64,000 nucleotides of DNA from Saprospiraceae bacterium (GCA_016718505.1 JADKDE010000002.1:806001-870000), one strand, 5' to 3'. Shown: positions 38,481 to 48,824, counted from the first letter of the stretch. The notes: generated by a model from the sequence alone, not told the origin. A program made the numbers and translations.

Positions 38481-38818
38481 GGATATAGTATAGGATTTCT
38501 TGAAATATTTAAGGTTCTTGGTAATTTCTTTTGCCAGGAACCTTTTTGTTTACAGGAGTCTTACATGATTTAATTTTCAGAATATAATCGATTGATTTGG
38601 AAAGAAAATAGGAAAATACCAATAAGAACCTTGCTTATTTATTTGAAAGCCAATTTTTGAAATCCGTGTTTACCTTTCGAGTTTATAAGGTATGTAAAAG
38701 GTAAGTAAATCACAAGAAAGATAAAGAAAGAAAGGGAAAGGAATAAAACAAAAAGGGCGTAAAATGCTGATAAACAGCGGAAAACAAGAAGAAAGTGGAA
38801 AGAAAAAGACAAGAAAAG
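38481..38818. other. Intergenic region between T9SS gene and tRNA
   Basis: 338 bases with a terminator near the start (38511-38548). The rest is purine-rich on the plus strand with A/G tracts; frames on the minus strand here are low-complexity and unlikely to be genes. Nothing else supported. Confidence 0.5.
38511..38548 (+). terminator. Rho-independent terminator after the T9SS gene
   Basis: AAGGTTCTTGG (38511-38521) pairs with CCAGGAACCTT (38534-38544) with one G-T pair, followed by a T run. Confidence 0.75.
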
Positions 38819-38892
<74 letters not shown>

Positions 38893-38932
38893 TTTCTATG
38901 CAAATCTACAAGAAGTTTTATTTATTTTCAAA

Positions 38933-39361
38933 TTATGATTTGAAAACTTCGACTTCCTGTAGTTCTTTGACCATTTCGGTGAATTTACCCTCATAACGGG
39001 TTGCCTTCACCAAGTGATTATCGATCCAGTGATAGTTGCCACCTCTTGGTTTGTTCAACAGTAAGAAATGATACTTGAAACCATGCTTTTGCAACCATTC
39101 TTCGGTTATCTCTTTGTGTACATCTGTTCTTGATGTAAAAAAGGTAATGATATGGCCCTCGTCAAACCATTTATTGACAATTTCTAGCGCATCTGGATAG
39201 GGTTCTACCCACTTCATCCGCTCAGGCTCTTCGTTGGGTACATCATCGCAAATCGTACCATCTATGTCCACCAAATAATTTTTTACATCATCCTCTAATA
39301 GTGGACTTAGGGGTTCCCCTTTTGCATTTAATATGGTATGTAGTTCGTGTGATTTATTCAT
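38933..39361 (-). CDS. HAD-like phosphatase, Bacteroidota type
   Basis: A 142-residue protein with YLVDIDGTICDDVPNEEPER near residue 30, the HAD nucleophile motif, and TFFTSRTDVHKE near 78, motif II. KPRGGNYHWIDNHLVKA near 108 replaces the usual third and fourth motifs. Relatives are often labelled phosphoheptose isomerase, but the motifs are HAD-type. The substrate is unknown. It follows icd on the same strand after 78 bases. Confidence 0.8.
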   Translation of the reverse strand: MNKSHELHTILNAKGEPLSPLLEDDVKNYLVDIDGTICDDVPNEEPERMKWVEPYPDALEIVNKWFDEGHIITFFTSRTDVHKEITEEWLQKHGFKYHFLLLNKPRGGNYHWIDNHLVKATRYEGKFTEMVKELQEVEVFKS

Positions 39362-39439
39362 ATTTTTTGTGAAAACAGTCTAGTGTCCACCCAGGTACTG
39401 CGACCTCAAGCAAACTTATATTTATTTATTTTAAAAAAA

Positions 39440-40705
39440 TTACATATTTTGTATCACAGCGTCCGCAAATTCGCTGCATTTTAATTCTGTAGCACCTTCC
39501 ATCAATCTAGCGAAGTCATAAGTCACTTGTTTTTTGCCGATGGCACCTTCGATTCCCTTCAGGATCAAATCTCCAGCTTCTTTCCAACCCATGTACTCAA
39601 GCATCATCACCCCAGAAAGTAACACAGAACTTGGATTTACTTTATCTAAACCAGCATATTTTGGTGCGGTACCATGAGTAGCTTCAAATATTGCAGAACC
39701 ATTCATATAATTGATGTTGGCGCCAGGTGCAATACCAATACCACCTACCATAGCTGCTAGAGCATCTGAGATATAATCGCCATTAAGATTTAAGGTGGCT
39801 ATAACGTCATACTCAGCTGGTCGAAGTAATATTTGTTGTAAAAATGCATCTGCAATCGCATCTTTTACTAAGAGTTTTCCACTAGCAAGAGCAGTTTTTT
39901 GAGCTTCATCAGCTGCTGCTTGTCCAGACTCGGCTTTGATTCTATCGTATTGAGTCCAGGTGAATACTCTGTCTCCAAATTCTCTTTCTGCGAGTGCATA
40001 TCCCCACTCTTTGAATTTACCTTCTGTGAATTTCATGATATTGCCCTTGTGCACAAGGGTCAATGATTTTCTATTGTTTTCAAGTGCATATTCAAGTGCA
40101 GCTCTCACCAATCTTTCCGTTCCTTCTAGTGAAACTGGCTTGATGCCTAACGAACTAGTATTAGGGAATCTTATTTGAGTAACGCCCATTTCTTCGATTA
40201 AGAACTTTTTAAGCTTCTCAACCTGAGGTGTTCCATATTCAAATTCAATTCCAGCATAAATATCCTCGGTATTTTCGCGGTAGATGACCATATCTACTAG
40301 ATTTGGCTCTTTAACTGGAGAGGGAACTCCTGTAAACCACCTTACGGGTCTTACACAAGCATATAAATCCAATTTTTGTCTCAAAGCAACATTCAAAGAC
40401 CTAATACCACCGCCTACTGGGGTCGTTAATGGTCCTTTGATGGCTATTTTATATTCTGTTATCGCGTCCAAAGTTTCCTCAGGCAACCAATTACCAGTCG
40501 TTGTGAAAGCCTTTTCACCAGCGAGGACTTCTAACCAATGTATCTTACGAGTTCCATTATAGGCTTTTTGGACTGCGGCGTCGAATACTCTTACCGAAGC
40601 TGCCCAAATATCAGGTCCAGTTCCATCTCCTTCGATAAAAGGTATGATTGGATCATTGGGAACGCTTAATTTTAAATTGTTTATACTAACTTTACTTCCT
40701 GCCAT
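39440..40705 (-). CDS. icd: Isocitrate dehydrogenase, NADP-type
   Basis: A 421-residue enzyme of the bacterial Icd class. FIEGDGTGPDIW near residue 23, KGPLTTPVGGGIRSLNVALR near 93 with the substrate-binding Ser/Arg, and YRENTEDIYAGIE near 148 are the conserved blocks. NGDYISDALAAMVGG near 308 and the NADP-binding TAPKYAG near 345 complete the site. Length matches the E. coli enzyme. It makes 2-oxoglutarate in the TCA cycle. Confidence 0.96.
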   Translation of the reverse strand: MAGSKVSINNLKLSVPNDPIIPFIEGDGTGPDIWAASVRVFDAAVQKAYNGTRKIHWLEVLAGEKAFTTTGNWLPEETLDAITEYKIAIKGPLTTPVGGGIRSLNVALRQKLDLYACVRPVRWFTGVPSPVKEPNLVDMVIYRENTEDIYAGIEFEYGTPQVEKLKKFLIEEMGVTQIRFPNTSSLGIKPVSLEGTERLVRAALEYALENNRKSLTLVHKGNIMKFTEGKFKEWGYALAEREFGDRVFTWTQYDRIKAESGQAAADEAQKTALASGKLLVKDAIADAFLQQILLRPAEYDVIATLNLNGDYISDALAAMVGGIGIAPGANINYMNGSAIFEATHGTAPKYAGLDKVNPSSVLLSGVMMLEYMGWKEAGDLILKGIEGAIGKKQVTYDFARLMEGATELKCSEFADAVIQNM

Positions 40706-40894
40706 CTTGGATATTTTTTAATAATGGATAATATTTTTTATAATATGTAAGTTAAATAAAAGTACTAAATTTGTGATAAATTATCAAAACGAACCGCAAA
40801 GGTATGAATTAACATACAATTCTTTTTGTGGGATATCTGTTTTTTTTCATTTAATAGTTAATAATTTTTTTTTACAAATACAAAATCAATATTT

Positions 40895-41533
40895 ATGGAG
40901 TGTAATACCCATTTTTCAATTTTTAAGACTCTAACAATTTGCATATTTATTATTTCAATGATCTCTTGTAAAACTGCTCAAAAAGTAGGAAATGCAAATC
41001 TTGATGACAAACCTGGCTATAAATGCTCAAAAGAAGCATTGGTAAAAATGTTCGGCGGAAAAGATTCATGTGGGACATTGTTGTTTTTACCCAATAATAC
41101 TAAAATAACTGCGCCAAATTGGAGTCCTAAAGATCTAACACTCAGGGATGGACAGAGAATTTCTATAGATTATAAAGTCATAGAAAACCAAACTTCAAAT
41201 TGCCTTTGGAAGCCACTTGTGGCTAAAATTACTTGTTTTCAATTGATTAAAGACAATATCGTGGATTCAAGTTTATTAACTTGTGATAAGATAATCGATC
41301 CTTTCAAATCTCAATGGACGAAGGATGAAATCATGAGTACAAATCCCTATACAATCGGTAGAAGCATTAAAAACGGCCAAGTCTGGTTTAAATTCACCAA
41401 TGTACATAAAAACAGATATTTCAATTGTGATGGAAAATTTATGTGTGAAACTTTGAATAGAGAATTCGGCGAATGCAATAAGCGTGCATCTGTATATGAA
41501 CCATTTGAGGTCTTTTGGGTCAGAAATAATTAA
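40895..41533 (+). CDS. Hypothetical lipoprotein
   Basis: A 212-residue protein with a signal and lipobox ISMISC (Cys near 26). The body has seven or so further Cys residues, possibly as disulfides, and short beta strands; no named domain is apparent. It lies before ruvB with a 24-base gap, in the same direction. Function unknown. Confidence 0.6.
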   Translation: MECNTHFSIFKTLTICIFIISMISCKTAQKVGNANLDDKPGYKCSKEALVKMFGGKDSCGTLLFLPNNTKITAPNWSPKDLTLRDGQRISIDYKVIENQTSNCLWKPLVAKITCFQLIKDNIVDSSLLTCDKIIDPFKSQWTKDEIMSTNPYTIGRSIKNGQVWFKFTNVHKNRYFNCDGKFMCETLNREFGECNKRASVYEPFEVFWVRNN

Positions 41534-41557
41534 TTCATAAACATTTTTTTAGAAGCG

Positions 41558-42588
41558 ATGTCCAATATACCTCTAGATCCCACCAATCTGCACCAAAACT
41601 CAGAAGATCGTCAGATCGAAAAAGCTTTGAGACCCAAGGCTATAGGGGACTTTGGAGGACAGCAGAAAATAGTGGAGAATTTGAGTGTTTTCATTGGAGC
41701 GGCTAAGATGCGCAACGAGGCTTTGGATCACGTACTATTGCATGGACCTCCAGGTCTCGGTAAAACCACTCTATCCTATATTATTGCCAATGAGTTAGGG
41801 CCAATATGCGTATGACCTCAGGACCGGTGCTTGAAAAACCTGGAGATTTGGCGGGTCTATTGACCAATTTAGAGACTGGAGATGTGCTATTTATTGACGA
41901 AATACATCGATTGAACACCGTTGTTGAAGAATACTTATACTCGGCTATGGAGGATTATCGAATCGACATCATGATCGATACTGGCCCCAACGCGAGAAGT
42001 ATTCAAATTCAAATAAATCCATTTACCCTCATTGGAGCTACGACCAGAATGGGGCTTTTGACAGCACCTATGCGCGCCAGATTTGGTATAAATTGCCTCT
42101 TGGACTATTATGACATAAAGACACTAGTAGCCATCATAAAAAGAAGCGCCGATATCTTAGCGATCCCAATCTCTGATCAAGGAGCTTTCGAGATAGCGAG
42201 AAGGAGTCGTGGAACACCTCGTATTGCTAACGCCCTTCTGCGAAGAGTGCGTGATTTTGCCCAGATGAAAGGTGATGGAACCATCGATCTTGAAATAGCT
42301 AAATTCGCCTTGAATGCTCTAAATGTTGATGAGAGCGGATTGGATGAAATGGATAATAGAATTCTGAGTACCATCATACACAAATTCAAAGGTGGTCCTG
42401 TAGGCTTGTCAACCATAGGTACGGCTGTGGGAGAGGAGCAAGGCACCATCGAAGAGGTTCACGAACCATTCCTGATCATGGAGGGATATATCCAAAGGAC
42501 ACCCAGAGGTAGGGAAGCTACCGCCAAAGCATATAAACACCTTAATGTTCCGATGCCTTCGGTACCTATAACTTTATTCGATAATTGA
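41558..42588 (+). CDS. ruvB: Holliday junction ATP-dependent helicase RuvB, frameshifted
   Basis: Walker A GPPGLGKTTL near residue 70 lies in the first frame, which stops at 41815. The second frame begins with MRMTSGP and holds the DVLFIDEIHRL Walker B, the GATTRMGLLT sensor and MRARFG region, and the winged-helix C-terminus (YIQRTPRGR). One additional G in the GGG at 41798-41800 makes a perfect NELGANMRMTSGP join. Apart from this the protein is full length. RuvB drives branch migration with RuvA; because it is nearly universal, a base-call loss is more likely than a mutation. Confidence 0.93.
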
Positions 42589-42634
42589 AATATTATTTTT
42601 ATAATATCGTTTCTTGATTAATAAAATCCTTTCA

Positions 42635-43969
42635 ATGAGCTCATTAAAATACAATATTTATATAAAACTCGCATTGATATTTTTGGTTTGGGCATTGCTA
42701 TTTATTCCCATTGTGATGATCCAAGGACTCATTTATGAAAGAGAAAATTCTCAATCGACAGCGATAGCTGAAGTCAATGGCAAATGGGGCGGACAACAAA
42801 CACTCTATGGCCCTTATCTTAGCATTCCTTACTATTCTATGACCAAGGAATACGATGCTACAAAAGGCACATATAAGACCTCTGAAATAAAAGAGCATCT
42901 TTATATTTTACCCAACAAACTCAATATCAGTGGAAATATCAATCCTGAAAAGAGAAGCAGAGGTATCTATGAAATAGTATTGTATAATTCAAAATTGCAC
43001 CTAGATGGAGATTTTACTCAGCCAGATTTGAATGCTTTAGGACTTCAAGATAAAAAGTTGGAATTGAATCAAGCAAAATTGGTGCTAGGTATCAATGACT
43101 TAACAGGAATCGAAAACGAGATTTATCTGAATTGGGAAGGTAAAAAAATACCATTCAATGCAGGTGTCCCTAGTAATGATGTCGTGCAGTCTGGCGTCAA
43201 TGCTGAGGTAAATTTTCGCAAAGATACGGGGTTTGTCAGCAATTTTTCTTTTGACCTAGATCTGAAAGGAAGCCAACAGCTGTATTTTACTCCAGTTGGT
43301 AAGGTTACAGATATAGAATTAAATTCTATTTGGAATAGCCCTAGTTTCAACGGAGCTTTTATACCCGATGATAGAACGGTGAGCGATAAGGGGTTTTACG
43401 CTATTTGGAATGTCCTTCATCTCAACAGAAATTATCCACAAGCATGGACTAACAACTCCCAAAATATTCAAGAATCGCGATTTGGGGTAGATTTGGTACT
43501 TTCTGTGGACAATTATCAAAAGTGCCATAGAGCGATAAAATACGCCATACTTTTTACTACATTTACTTTTTTGATTTTCTTTTTCATTGAAATTTTAAAC
43601 AATATTTTCATCCACCCAATCCAATATATATTGGTCGGAATAGCTTTGATCGTATTTTTCATCCTATTACTTTCCATTTCAGAGCATTGGCGTTTTAATC
43701 CTGCTTATATAGTTTCCGCACTGGCCACATTATGTTTGATCGGAGGATATATTTCTGCTGTGCTCAAATCTCGGATTCTGACCTATTTTATAGTCGGGTT
43801 GCTATCGGTATTGTATTTATTCATTTTCGTACTTATACAATTGGAAGATTATGCCTTGTTGATAGGTAGTCTTGGTATCTTTGTGATACTTGCATTGGTG
43901 ATGTATTATTCTAGAAAAATTGATTGGTATGCTATTCAGCGAACTGGCAATAATCCCGCAGAAAGTTAA
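42635..43969 (+). CDS. creD: CreD-like inner membrane protein
   Basis: A protein of about 444 residues counted from ATG 42635; an earlier TTG at 42614 is in frame but less likely. One N-terminal membrane helix with LLFIPIVMIQGLIYERE, a large periplasmic beta-rich domain, and five C-terminal helices from residue about 305 match the CreD/Cet family. Members are linked to envelope stress and colicin or antibiotic tolerance; no CreB/CreC genes are seen here. The next gene starts at its stop codon. Confidence 0.9.
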   Translation: MSSLKYNIYIKLALIFLVWALLFIPIVMIQGLIYERENSQSTAIAEVNGKWGGQQTLYGPYLSIPYYSMTKEYDATKGTYKTSEIKEHLYILPNKLNISGNINPEKRSRGIYEIVLYNSKLHLDGDFTQPDLNALGLQDKKLELNQAKLVLGINDLTGIENEIYLNWEGKKIPFNAGVPSNDVVQSGVNAEVNFRKDTGFVSNFSFDLDLKGSQQLYFTPVGKVTDIELNSIWNSPSFNGAFIPDDRTVSDKGFYAIWNVLHLNRNYPQAWTNNSQNIQESRFGVDLVLSVDNYQKCHRAIKYAILFTTFTFLIFFFIEILNNIFIHPIQYILVGIALIVFFILLLSISEHWRFNPAYIVSALATLCLIGGYISAVLKSRILTYFIVGLLSVLYLFIFVLIQLEDYALLIGSLGIFVILALVMYYSRKIDWYAIQRTGNNPAES

Positions 43970-44514
43970 TGGACAATCTCAATCTCGAAATATTATATTT
44001 GGATAATATTAAAAAAACATTTAGATATTATCAGTCATTAGGAGAGACGTGTATCCAACGACTGAATATTGATGAACTCAATTATTGCTATGGTTCAGAG
44101 TCCAATAGCGTCTTGATTTTGGTGAAACATATCAGCGGTAATATGGTGAGCAGGTGGACAGATTTTGCTACCTCAGATGGTGAGAAAGAATGGCGGAATA
44201 GAGATGGAGAATTCGAACATTCGCTAGAAACCAAGGAGGAATTATTGGCGATTTGGCATCGGGGATGGGATATATTGTTTGGGGCCTTGGATTCCATATC
44301 AGCGAATCAACTATCCGATCTTATAACCATTCGAGGTGAAAAACAAACGATCTTAGAAGCAATCAACAGACAATTGGCTCACTATTCTTACCATATCGGT
44401 CAAATTGTGTTCATTGCCAAAGCATTATCAGACGAGCCTTGGAAAACACTATCTATTGCCAAGGGCGCATCCGAGCAGTTCAATCGTAATATGAGATATA
44501 AAACAAATTTATAA
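43969..44514 (+). CDS. DUF1572 / DinB-like protein
   Basis: A 181-residue protein of the DinB four-helix fold. HISGNMVSRWTDF near residue 48 and HYSYHIGQIVFIAK near 140 carry the His pair that binds metal in this fold. DinB-type proteins include thiol-S-transferases and unknown stress proteins. It abuts creD. Function not set. Confidence 0.83.
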   Translation: MDNLNLEILYLDNIKKTFRYYQSLGETCIQRLNIDELNYCYGSESNSVLILVKHISGNMVSRWTDFATSDGEKEWRNRDGEFEHSLETKEELLAIWHRGWDILFGALDSISANQLSDLITIRGEKQTILEAINRQLAHYSYHIGQIVFIAKALSDEPWKTLSIAKGASEQFNRNMRYKTNL

Positions 44515-44546
44515 TTAATTGGTTATTATTATTTTAGGAAAATCAT

Positions 44547-45857
44547 ATGTTTAGAAGTATTCGAGAAATTGTAGGTACTGGGTTAAATTGTAATTCAATC
44601 AGTGCATTTAAGTTCCGTATTTTCATCGGGCAAATAGTTTTATTGTATTTGATTAATGCAGGTAATCTTACAGCCCAAACTCAAGCCAATTTGGTAGCAT
44701 ATTATGCTATGAATAATAACTGTGAGTTGAATGACAGTACCAATATCAATCCAGTGGCATTGGACTCTGGTACTTTGAAATGTCAGTGCGGGGTAGAGGG
44801 CCGGGCAGTCAAACTCTCAGGGGGAGCGAAGGATTTTTTCATATTAGACGGTCGTGTAAATAATTATTTTTCAAGAGGAGATTTTACCCTGGCTTTTTAT
44901 TTTAAAGCTGCCTCAAATGTTGGTTCAATGGACCTTTTTTCCAAAAAAGTAAGTTGTAACAATGATGCAGGTATTACGGTTAGGTACAATCCAAGCTCAA
45001 ATTCTATCTCAGTTGAGATTTTTGAAAATGCATTGAAAAATGTTATTTTCTTTAAAAAAATGAAACCCAATGTCTGTTGGCATCATTTCGCTTTGGCTAG
45101 GAGAGGAACGTATTTTAGGCTATATTTGGATGGGATATTAGCTGAAGAAAAAAATGCAGGTGACATCCTAGATTTGACCAATGCAGCGAAAGCATCTATA
45201 GCCAATAGTCCTTGTTTGGGAGTGACAGATAGAAGATTCGTTGGGCAAATTGATGAAATCAGGGTTTACAATAGGGCTCTTGATGGAACAGAAATTGCTG
45301 GTTTGGATATTTATTCACCAGATCAAATGCCGAATAGAGATACTACGATTTATCTAGGGAATACCGTACAAATTGGAAATTTAAACCATTGTGGTCAAGA
45401 TACCATTGACATGCCAACTTACAGTTGGACGCCACTAGTAGGAGTTAGCGATGAGCGGATTGCTAACCCAGAAATCATGCCTCTGTTCTCTACAACTTAC
45501 CTGATGCGAACGCAATATCCAGGATGTTTGGCCCAAGATTCTATCCATATCAAGGTTATAGATCCGAAAATATTGAGTTGTAATACTCTGCCTATTCCAT
45601 CGGCTTTTACACCAAATGGGGATGGGAAAAATGATACCTATGGAATTTCAAATCCTTATTCATTGGATAGATTGATTTCATTTGAAATCATAGATCGGAT
45701 TGGGAATACGGTATTTAAGACGGATGACCCATTGAATTGGTGGGACGGTACATTCCAACAAAAAAAGATGAATCCTGGGGTTTTTATGTATAAAATTAAA
45801 TATATTTGTGCAGGAGTAGAAAAATACCAATATGGTACTTTTCAATTATTAATCTAA
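44547..45857 (+). CDS. LamG-domain secreted protein with T9SS type B sorting domain
   Basis: A 436-residue protein. A signal-like helix near residues 30-48 (ending LTAQ) is followed by a LamG/concanavalin fold (FTLAFYFKA; HHFALARRGTYFRLYLDG; GQIDEIRVYNRAL). PKD-like DTIYLGNTV follows near residue 270. The type B sorting domain starts at IPSAFTPNGDGKNDTYGI near 352. It is likely displayed or secreted and may bind glycans, judging from the LamG domain. The next gene follows after 10 bases. Confidence 0.88.
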   Translation: MFRSIREIVGTGLNCNSISAFKFRIFIGQIVLLYLINAGNLTAQTQANLVAYYAMNNNCELNDSTNINPVALDSGTLKCQCGVEGRAVKLSGGAKDFFILDGRVNNYFSRGDFTLAFYFKAASNVGSMDLFSKKVSCNNDAGITVRYNPSSNSISVEIFENALKNVIFFKKMKPNVCWHHFALARRGTYFRLYLDGILAEEKNAGDILDLTNAAKASIANSPCLGVTDRRFVGQIDEIRVYNRALDGTEIAGLDIYSPDQMPNRDTTIYLGNTVQIGNLNHCGQDTIDMPTYSWTPLVGVSDERIANPEIMPLFSTTYLMRTQYPGCLAQDSIHIKVIDPKILSCNTLPIPSAFTPNGDGKNDTYGISNPYSLDRLISFEIIDRIGNTVFKTDDPLNWWDGTFQQKKMNPGVFMYKIKYICAGVEKYQYGTFQLLI

Positions 45858-45867
45858 TTTCATAGTT

Positions 45868-46347
45868 ATGAGGAAAAGTCTAAATCGTGGAGTTTCGTCC
45901 TCAAAAATCCAAATCTGCTCGCTAACTGTCTTATTCATAAGCGTTTTAATAATGCCTATGATGGCGCAAAAAAAGCCCCAGAAGAGCTCAAAGCCTAATC
46001 ATAGATCCAACTACAAAAAAGTTGTCACTGAAAAAAAATGGCCAGAAATTTCATTCTTGACCAATGAAATTAATTTTGATACCATCAATGCTGGAACAGT
46101 TGTCACCAAGAAGTTTTATTTTACCAATACTGGTTTTGCCCCTTTGCAAATTCAAAAGACAGAAGTCAGCTGTGGGTGCACCATTCCATCTTATCCATTT
46201 ATCGATATTTTGCCATTAGAACAAGGTTATATCGAGATGACTTTTAAGTCTGAAGGTAAGATGGGTCCTCAGCATCCTTCAGTCGTCCTTTTCACCAATT
46301 GTAAGATTCCAACCAAGACCATTTACATGAAAGGTGTTGTAAGATGA
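45868..46347 (+). CDS. DUF1573 domain protein
   Basis: A 159-residue protein with a signal-type hydrophobic segment and a DUF1573 (Ig-like) domain: FDTINAGTVVTKKFYFTNTG near residue 70, then TEVSCGCTIPSYP, a typical Cys-x-Cys. Such proteins are exported in Bacteroidota. It sits after the LamG protein with a short gap and may be part of one operon. Confidence 0.88.
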   Translation: MRKSLNRGVSSSKIQICSLTVLFISVLIMPMMAQKKPQKSSKPNHRSNYKKVVTEKKWPEISFLTNEINFDTINAGTVVTKKFYFTNTGFAPLQIQKTEVSCGCTIPSYPFIDILPLEQGYIEMTFKSEGKMGPQHPSVVLFTNCKIPTKTIYMKGVVR

Positions 46348-46468
46348 AAAAGTTTTTATAACATTTTTTAACAATTCCATCACAAAACTAATCTTTGGTT
46401 CGTTATTGATTTAGCTCGGTGTTCAAATCATTTCCCTTTTTTTTTCTTAAATTTTTAATTCTCGCAAC

Positions 46469-48352
46469 ATGCGTAATTGGTATTTCAATGCCCTAGCACT
46501 TATATTTATTTCTATTGGTTCATTAACAAGTCAAAACTCCTTCTATGCCACCAAATCGGGTGTATTAAGTCAGTACCCTGCTATGAAGGAGTTCATCTCT
46601 GATGGCGATATAATCTCGTTGTCAGTCAATTCATTAGAAAATTTTTGTGCCCGAAATGCAGCCTCCCAAGAAAATGGAATTTTACATTTGAATAATGAAA
46701 TATTTGGCAGTTGTACCACTCAAAAAAAGGCAATCGTTGATGATAATTTTCGTCTCTCTTTTCAAGGGCAAGAATCATTAGAAACAAGGTTCTTAGCGGA
46801 ATTAAAGAGTTACCGTGGGATCCTTGATGACGATATTAATAAACAGTTTTCCGTAACAATTAGCCAAAATTCAGCAGTAGGTTTGTTTATAATTGATGGC
46901 GAAAAGTTCTATATTGAGCCTTTGAAAAATTTCGTGCCCAATGCAGAATCTGATAAGTACGTCCTTTACAATGTAAAAAATGTTATCGTTAATTCTGATT
47001 ATTCAGGATGCGCTGCCACTCATACTGAAGAAGAATATGAAGCCGCTCTCCAGCAAAGAACCAATACACTTGAGCCTACTTGTGCTCTAGAGTTAGAGCT
47101 GGCAGTTGTGAGCGATTATTCGATGTACAGTCACAAAGGGAGTATTCAAAATACCCAAATGTTCGTCCAATCGGTCATGAATAATGTTCAACTGCTTTAT
47201 GATAATGAATTTAAGGATGGTATTCAATTTAAAATAGTAAGTCACTATATTGCTACAAGTAGTACCGATCCATTAGAAATCCATTTGACGGATACAAAAA
47301 ATCCAATTGTACTCGTTCAGAATTTTAGATTTTGGGCCAATGAATACGGAATCGGAAATGTACCATTTGATTTGGGGCAGTTGTGGACACGCAGAGATCT
47401 CGATGGTTCTGTCATTGGTATGGCATTTAGAGATGGAATTGGAAAGGAGACAAAATACCATTTGTTGCAAGATTACACAGGTAGTACAGCTGGATACCAA
47501 CTGAGTGTTCTCGCTACTCACGAGATTGGACACAATCTTGGGGCATTGCACGATCCCATTTCTAGTCAGACTATCATGCGACCTGTAATCTCGAATTTGA
47601 GCGTTTGGTCAGATTTATCAAAACAGTATATTCAACCCAATCTTGAAAAATTTGATGTTCTAAGACCTTTGGACAATAGAATTGTTTTAACCAGCAAGCT
47701 CATGCGTGCTTATCCCTTAGACCATAACCAGAACTACAATCCAAATTCTAATAGAAATTTCTACAAAGTAGAAATTCCAATCAAATTTTACAGAAATTTT
47801 CATACTCCTATCACAAGAGCAACCTTGAGTCCGATGGATATGCCTGGAGTTTTGGAAGGAAGAGACTACAAAATGATAAATAACACTTTTCACTTCATAC
47901 CTGGAGCACAAGATCAAAATGGGGCCTTTAATATTTTAGTTGCAGAGCATATGTTTGATGGTAGTAATAAATTAAGCTTTAAATTGGATAATGCCCAGAC
48001 TTGTTCTAATCCTTACGTTACCATCTTATTAGGAACGATTAGCACTGAGTTCTTTGGTAGTGAAGGTTCGGACCCGCTTTTGGATAATGGTTCACAAGAG
48101 AATTCAGAAATTATTTGTTACCCGAATCCTATCATAAGTGACTGGTGTATTGTCTCTGGTTTTAAAAATGATTTGATTCAAAATGTAGAAATAATCACTG
48201 CCAATGGTACTAGGTGGAATAAAGCTGAAATTGAATATTCAGTATATGATGCACTAAAATTAAATCTACGTGATTTCTCACCAGGAGTTTATTTCATTAA
48301 AATTCAGACCAACAATACCAGAATTACCAAGAAAATTATCAAAACTAGATAA
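46469..48352 (+). CDS. Reprolysin-like zinc metallopeptidase with T9SS sorting domain
   Basis: A 627-residue protein. Signal peptide to residue 21, a propeptide-like region to about 205, and the peptidase domain with HEIGHNLGALHD at residues about 351-362, the metzincin zinc motif HExxHxxGxxH plus Asp. The C-terminus (about 545-627) is a T9SS type A sorting domain, YPNPIISDWCI to KKIIKTR. It should be secreted and degrade protein outside the cell. The substrate is unknown. Confidence 0.92.
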   Translation: MRNWYFNALALIFISIGSLTSQNSFYATKSGVLSQYPAMKEFISDGDIISLSVNSLENFCARNAASQENGILHLNNEIFGSCTTQKKAIVDDNFRLSFQGQESLETRFLAELKSYRGILDDDINKQFSVTISQNSAVGLFIIDGEKFYIEPLKNFVPNAESDKYVLYNVKNVIVNSDYSGCAATHTEEEYEAALQQRTNTLEPTCALELELAVVSDYSMYSHKGSIQNTQMFVQSVMNNVQLLYDNEFKDGIQFKIVSHYIATSSTDPLEIHLTDTKNPIVLVQNFRFWANEYGIGNVPFDLGQLWTRRDLDGSVIGMAFRDGIGKETKYHLLQDYTGSTAGYQLSVLATHEIGHNLGALHDPISSQTIMRPVISNLSVWSDLSKQYIQPNLEKFDVLRPLDNRIVLTSKLMRAYPLDHNQNYNPNSNRNFYKVEIPIKFYRNFHTPITRATLSPMDMPGVLEGRDYKMINNTFHFIPGAQDQNGAFNILVAEHMFDGSNKLSFKLDNAQTCSNPYVTILLGTISTEFFGSEGSDPLLDNGSQENSEIICYPNPIISDWCIVSGFKNDLIQNVEIITANGTRWNKAEIEYSVYDALKLNLRDFSPGVYFIKIQTNNTRITKKIIKTR

Positions 48353-48362
48353 TAAGGGTATC

Positions 48363-48384
48363 ATGAAATTCGAAAGAATTTCAT
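48363..48384 (+). other. Perfect hairpin with GNRA loop
   Basis: ATGAAATTC-GAAA-GAATTTCAT, a nine-pair stem with a GAAA loop, just after the metalloprotease stop. It may slow decay or stop transcription; there is no strong T run after it, so terminator status is uncertain. Confidence 0.5.
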
Positions 48385-48404
48385 AAAATAGAACCAATGA
48401 GATA

Positions 48405-48698
48405 ATGAGAAAAATTAGAAAAATTCAAGTTTTGGAGAATTTCATCATTCGTTGTGAATTTGATAACGGAGAAGTCAGAGATTTGGATATTACTAGCATT
48501 ATGGATAAAAATGGAAAATACTCTAAGAAGGTTTATGATAAATCTGTTTTTAAAACTGTAAAAATAGGCGAATTTGGTCAACTGTATTAGGATGGAATTG
48601 CTGAAATCAAAACCTTAGATGGGAAAGTTATTCCGACCGAATACGATATTTGCCCTGATTATGTTTATATGAGTTCACTTCCTCAAAATGTAAATTAA
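48405..48698 (+). pseudogene. DUF2442 protein interrupted by a TAG codon
   Basis: The 97-codon frame encodes a typical DUF2442 protein: LENFIIRCEFDNGEVRDLDI near residue 8, then GEFGQLY, TAG at 48588-48590, then DGIAEIKTLDGKVIPTEYDI and PDYVYMSS to the TAA at 48696-48698. Relatives carry Trp at the TAG position, so a single G to A change explains it. DUF2442 genes often pair with DUF4160 as candidate toxin-antitoxin units; no DUF4160 gene is next to this one. It may be decayed or miscalled. Confidence 0.7.
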
Positions 48699-48816
48699 CC
48701 AACAATACAAGATATAGGCCTTGCAAAAACTTAAGCAAACAGAGATAAAATGTATTTTATCAGATAAATATTGGCAATTATAATGTATTTAATAACAAAA
48801 AATCGGATAATAATTG

Positions 48817-48824
48817 TACATTTG
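48817..48824 (+). promoter_or_regulatory. Candidate promoter -7 element upstream of rpsO
   Basis: TACATTTG matches TAnnTTTG and lies 58 bases before the rpsO start. No clear -33 partner. Confidence 0.45.
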
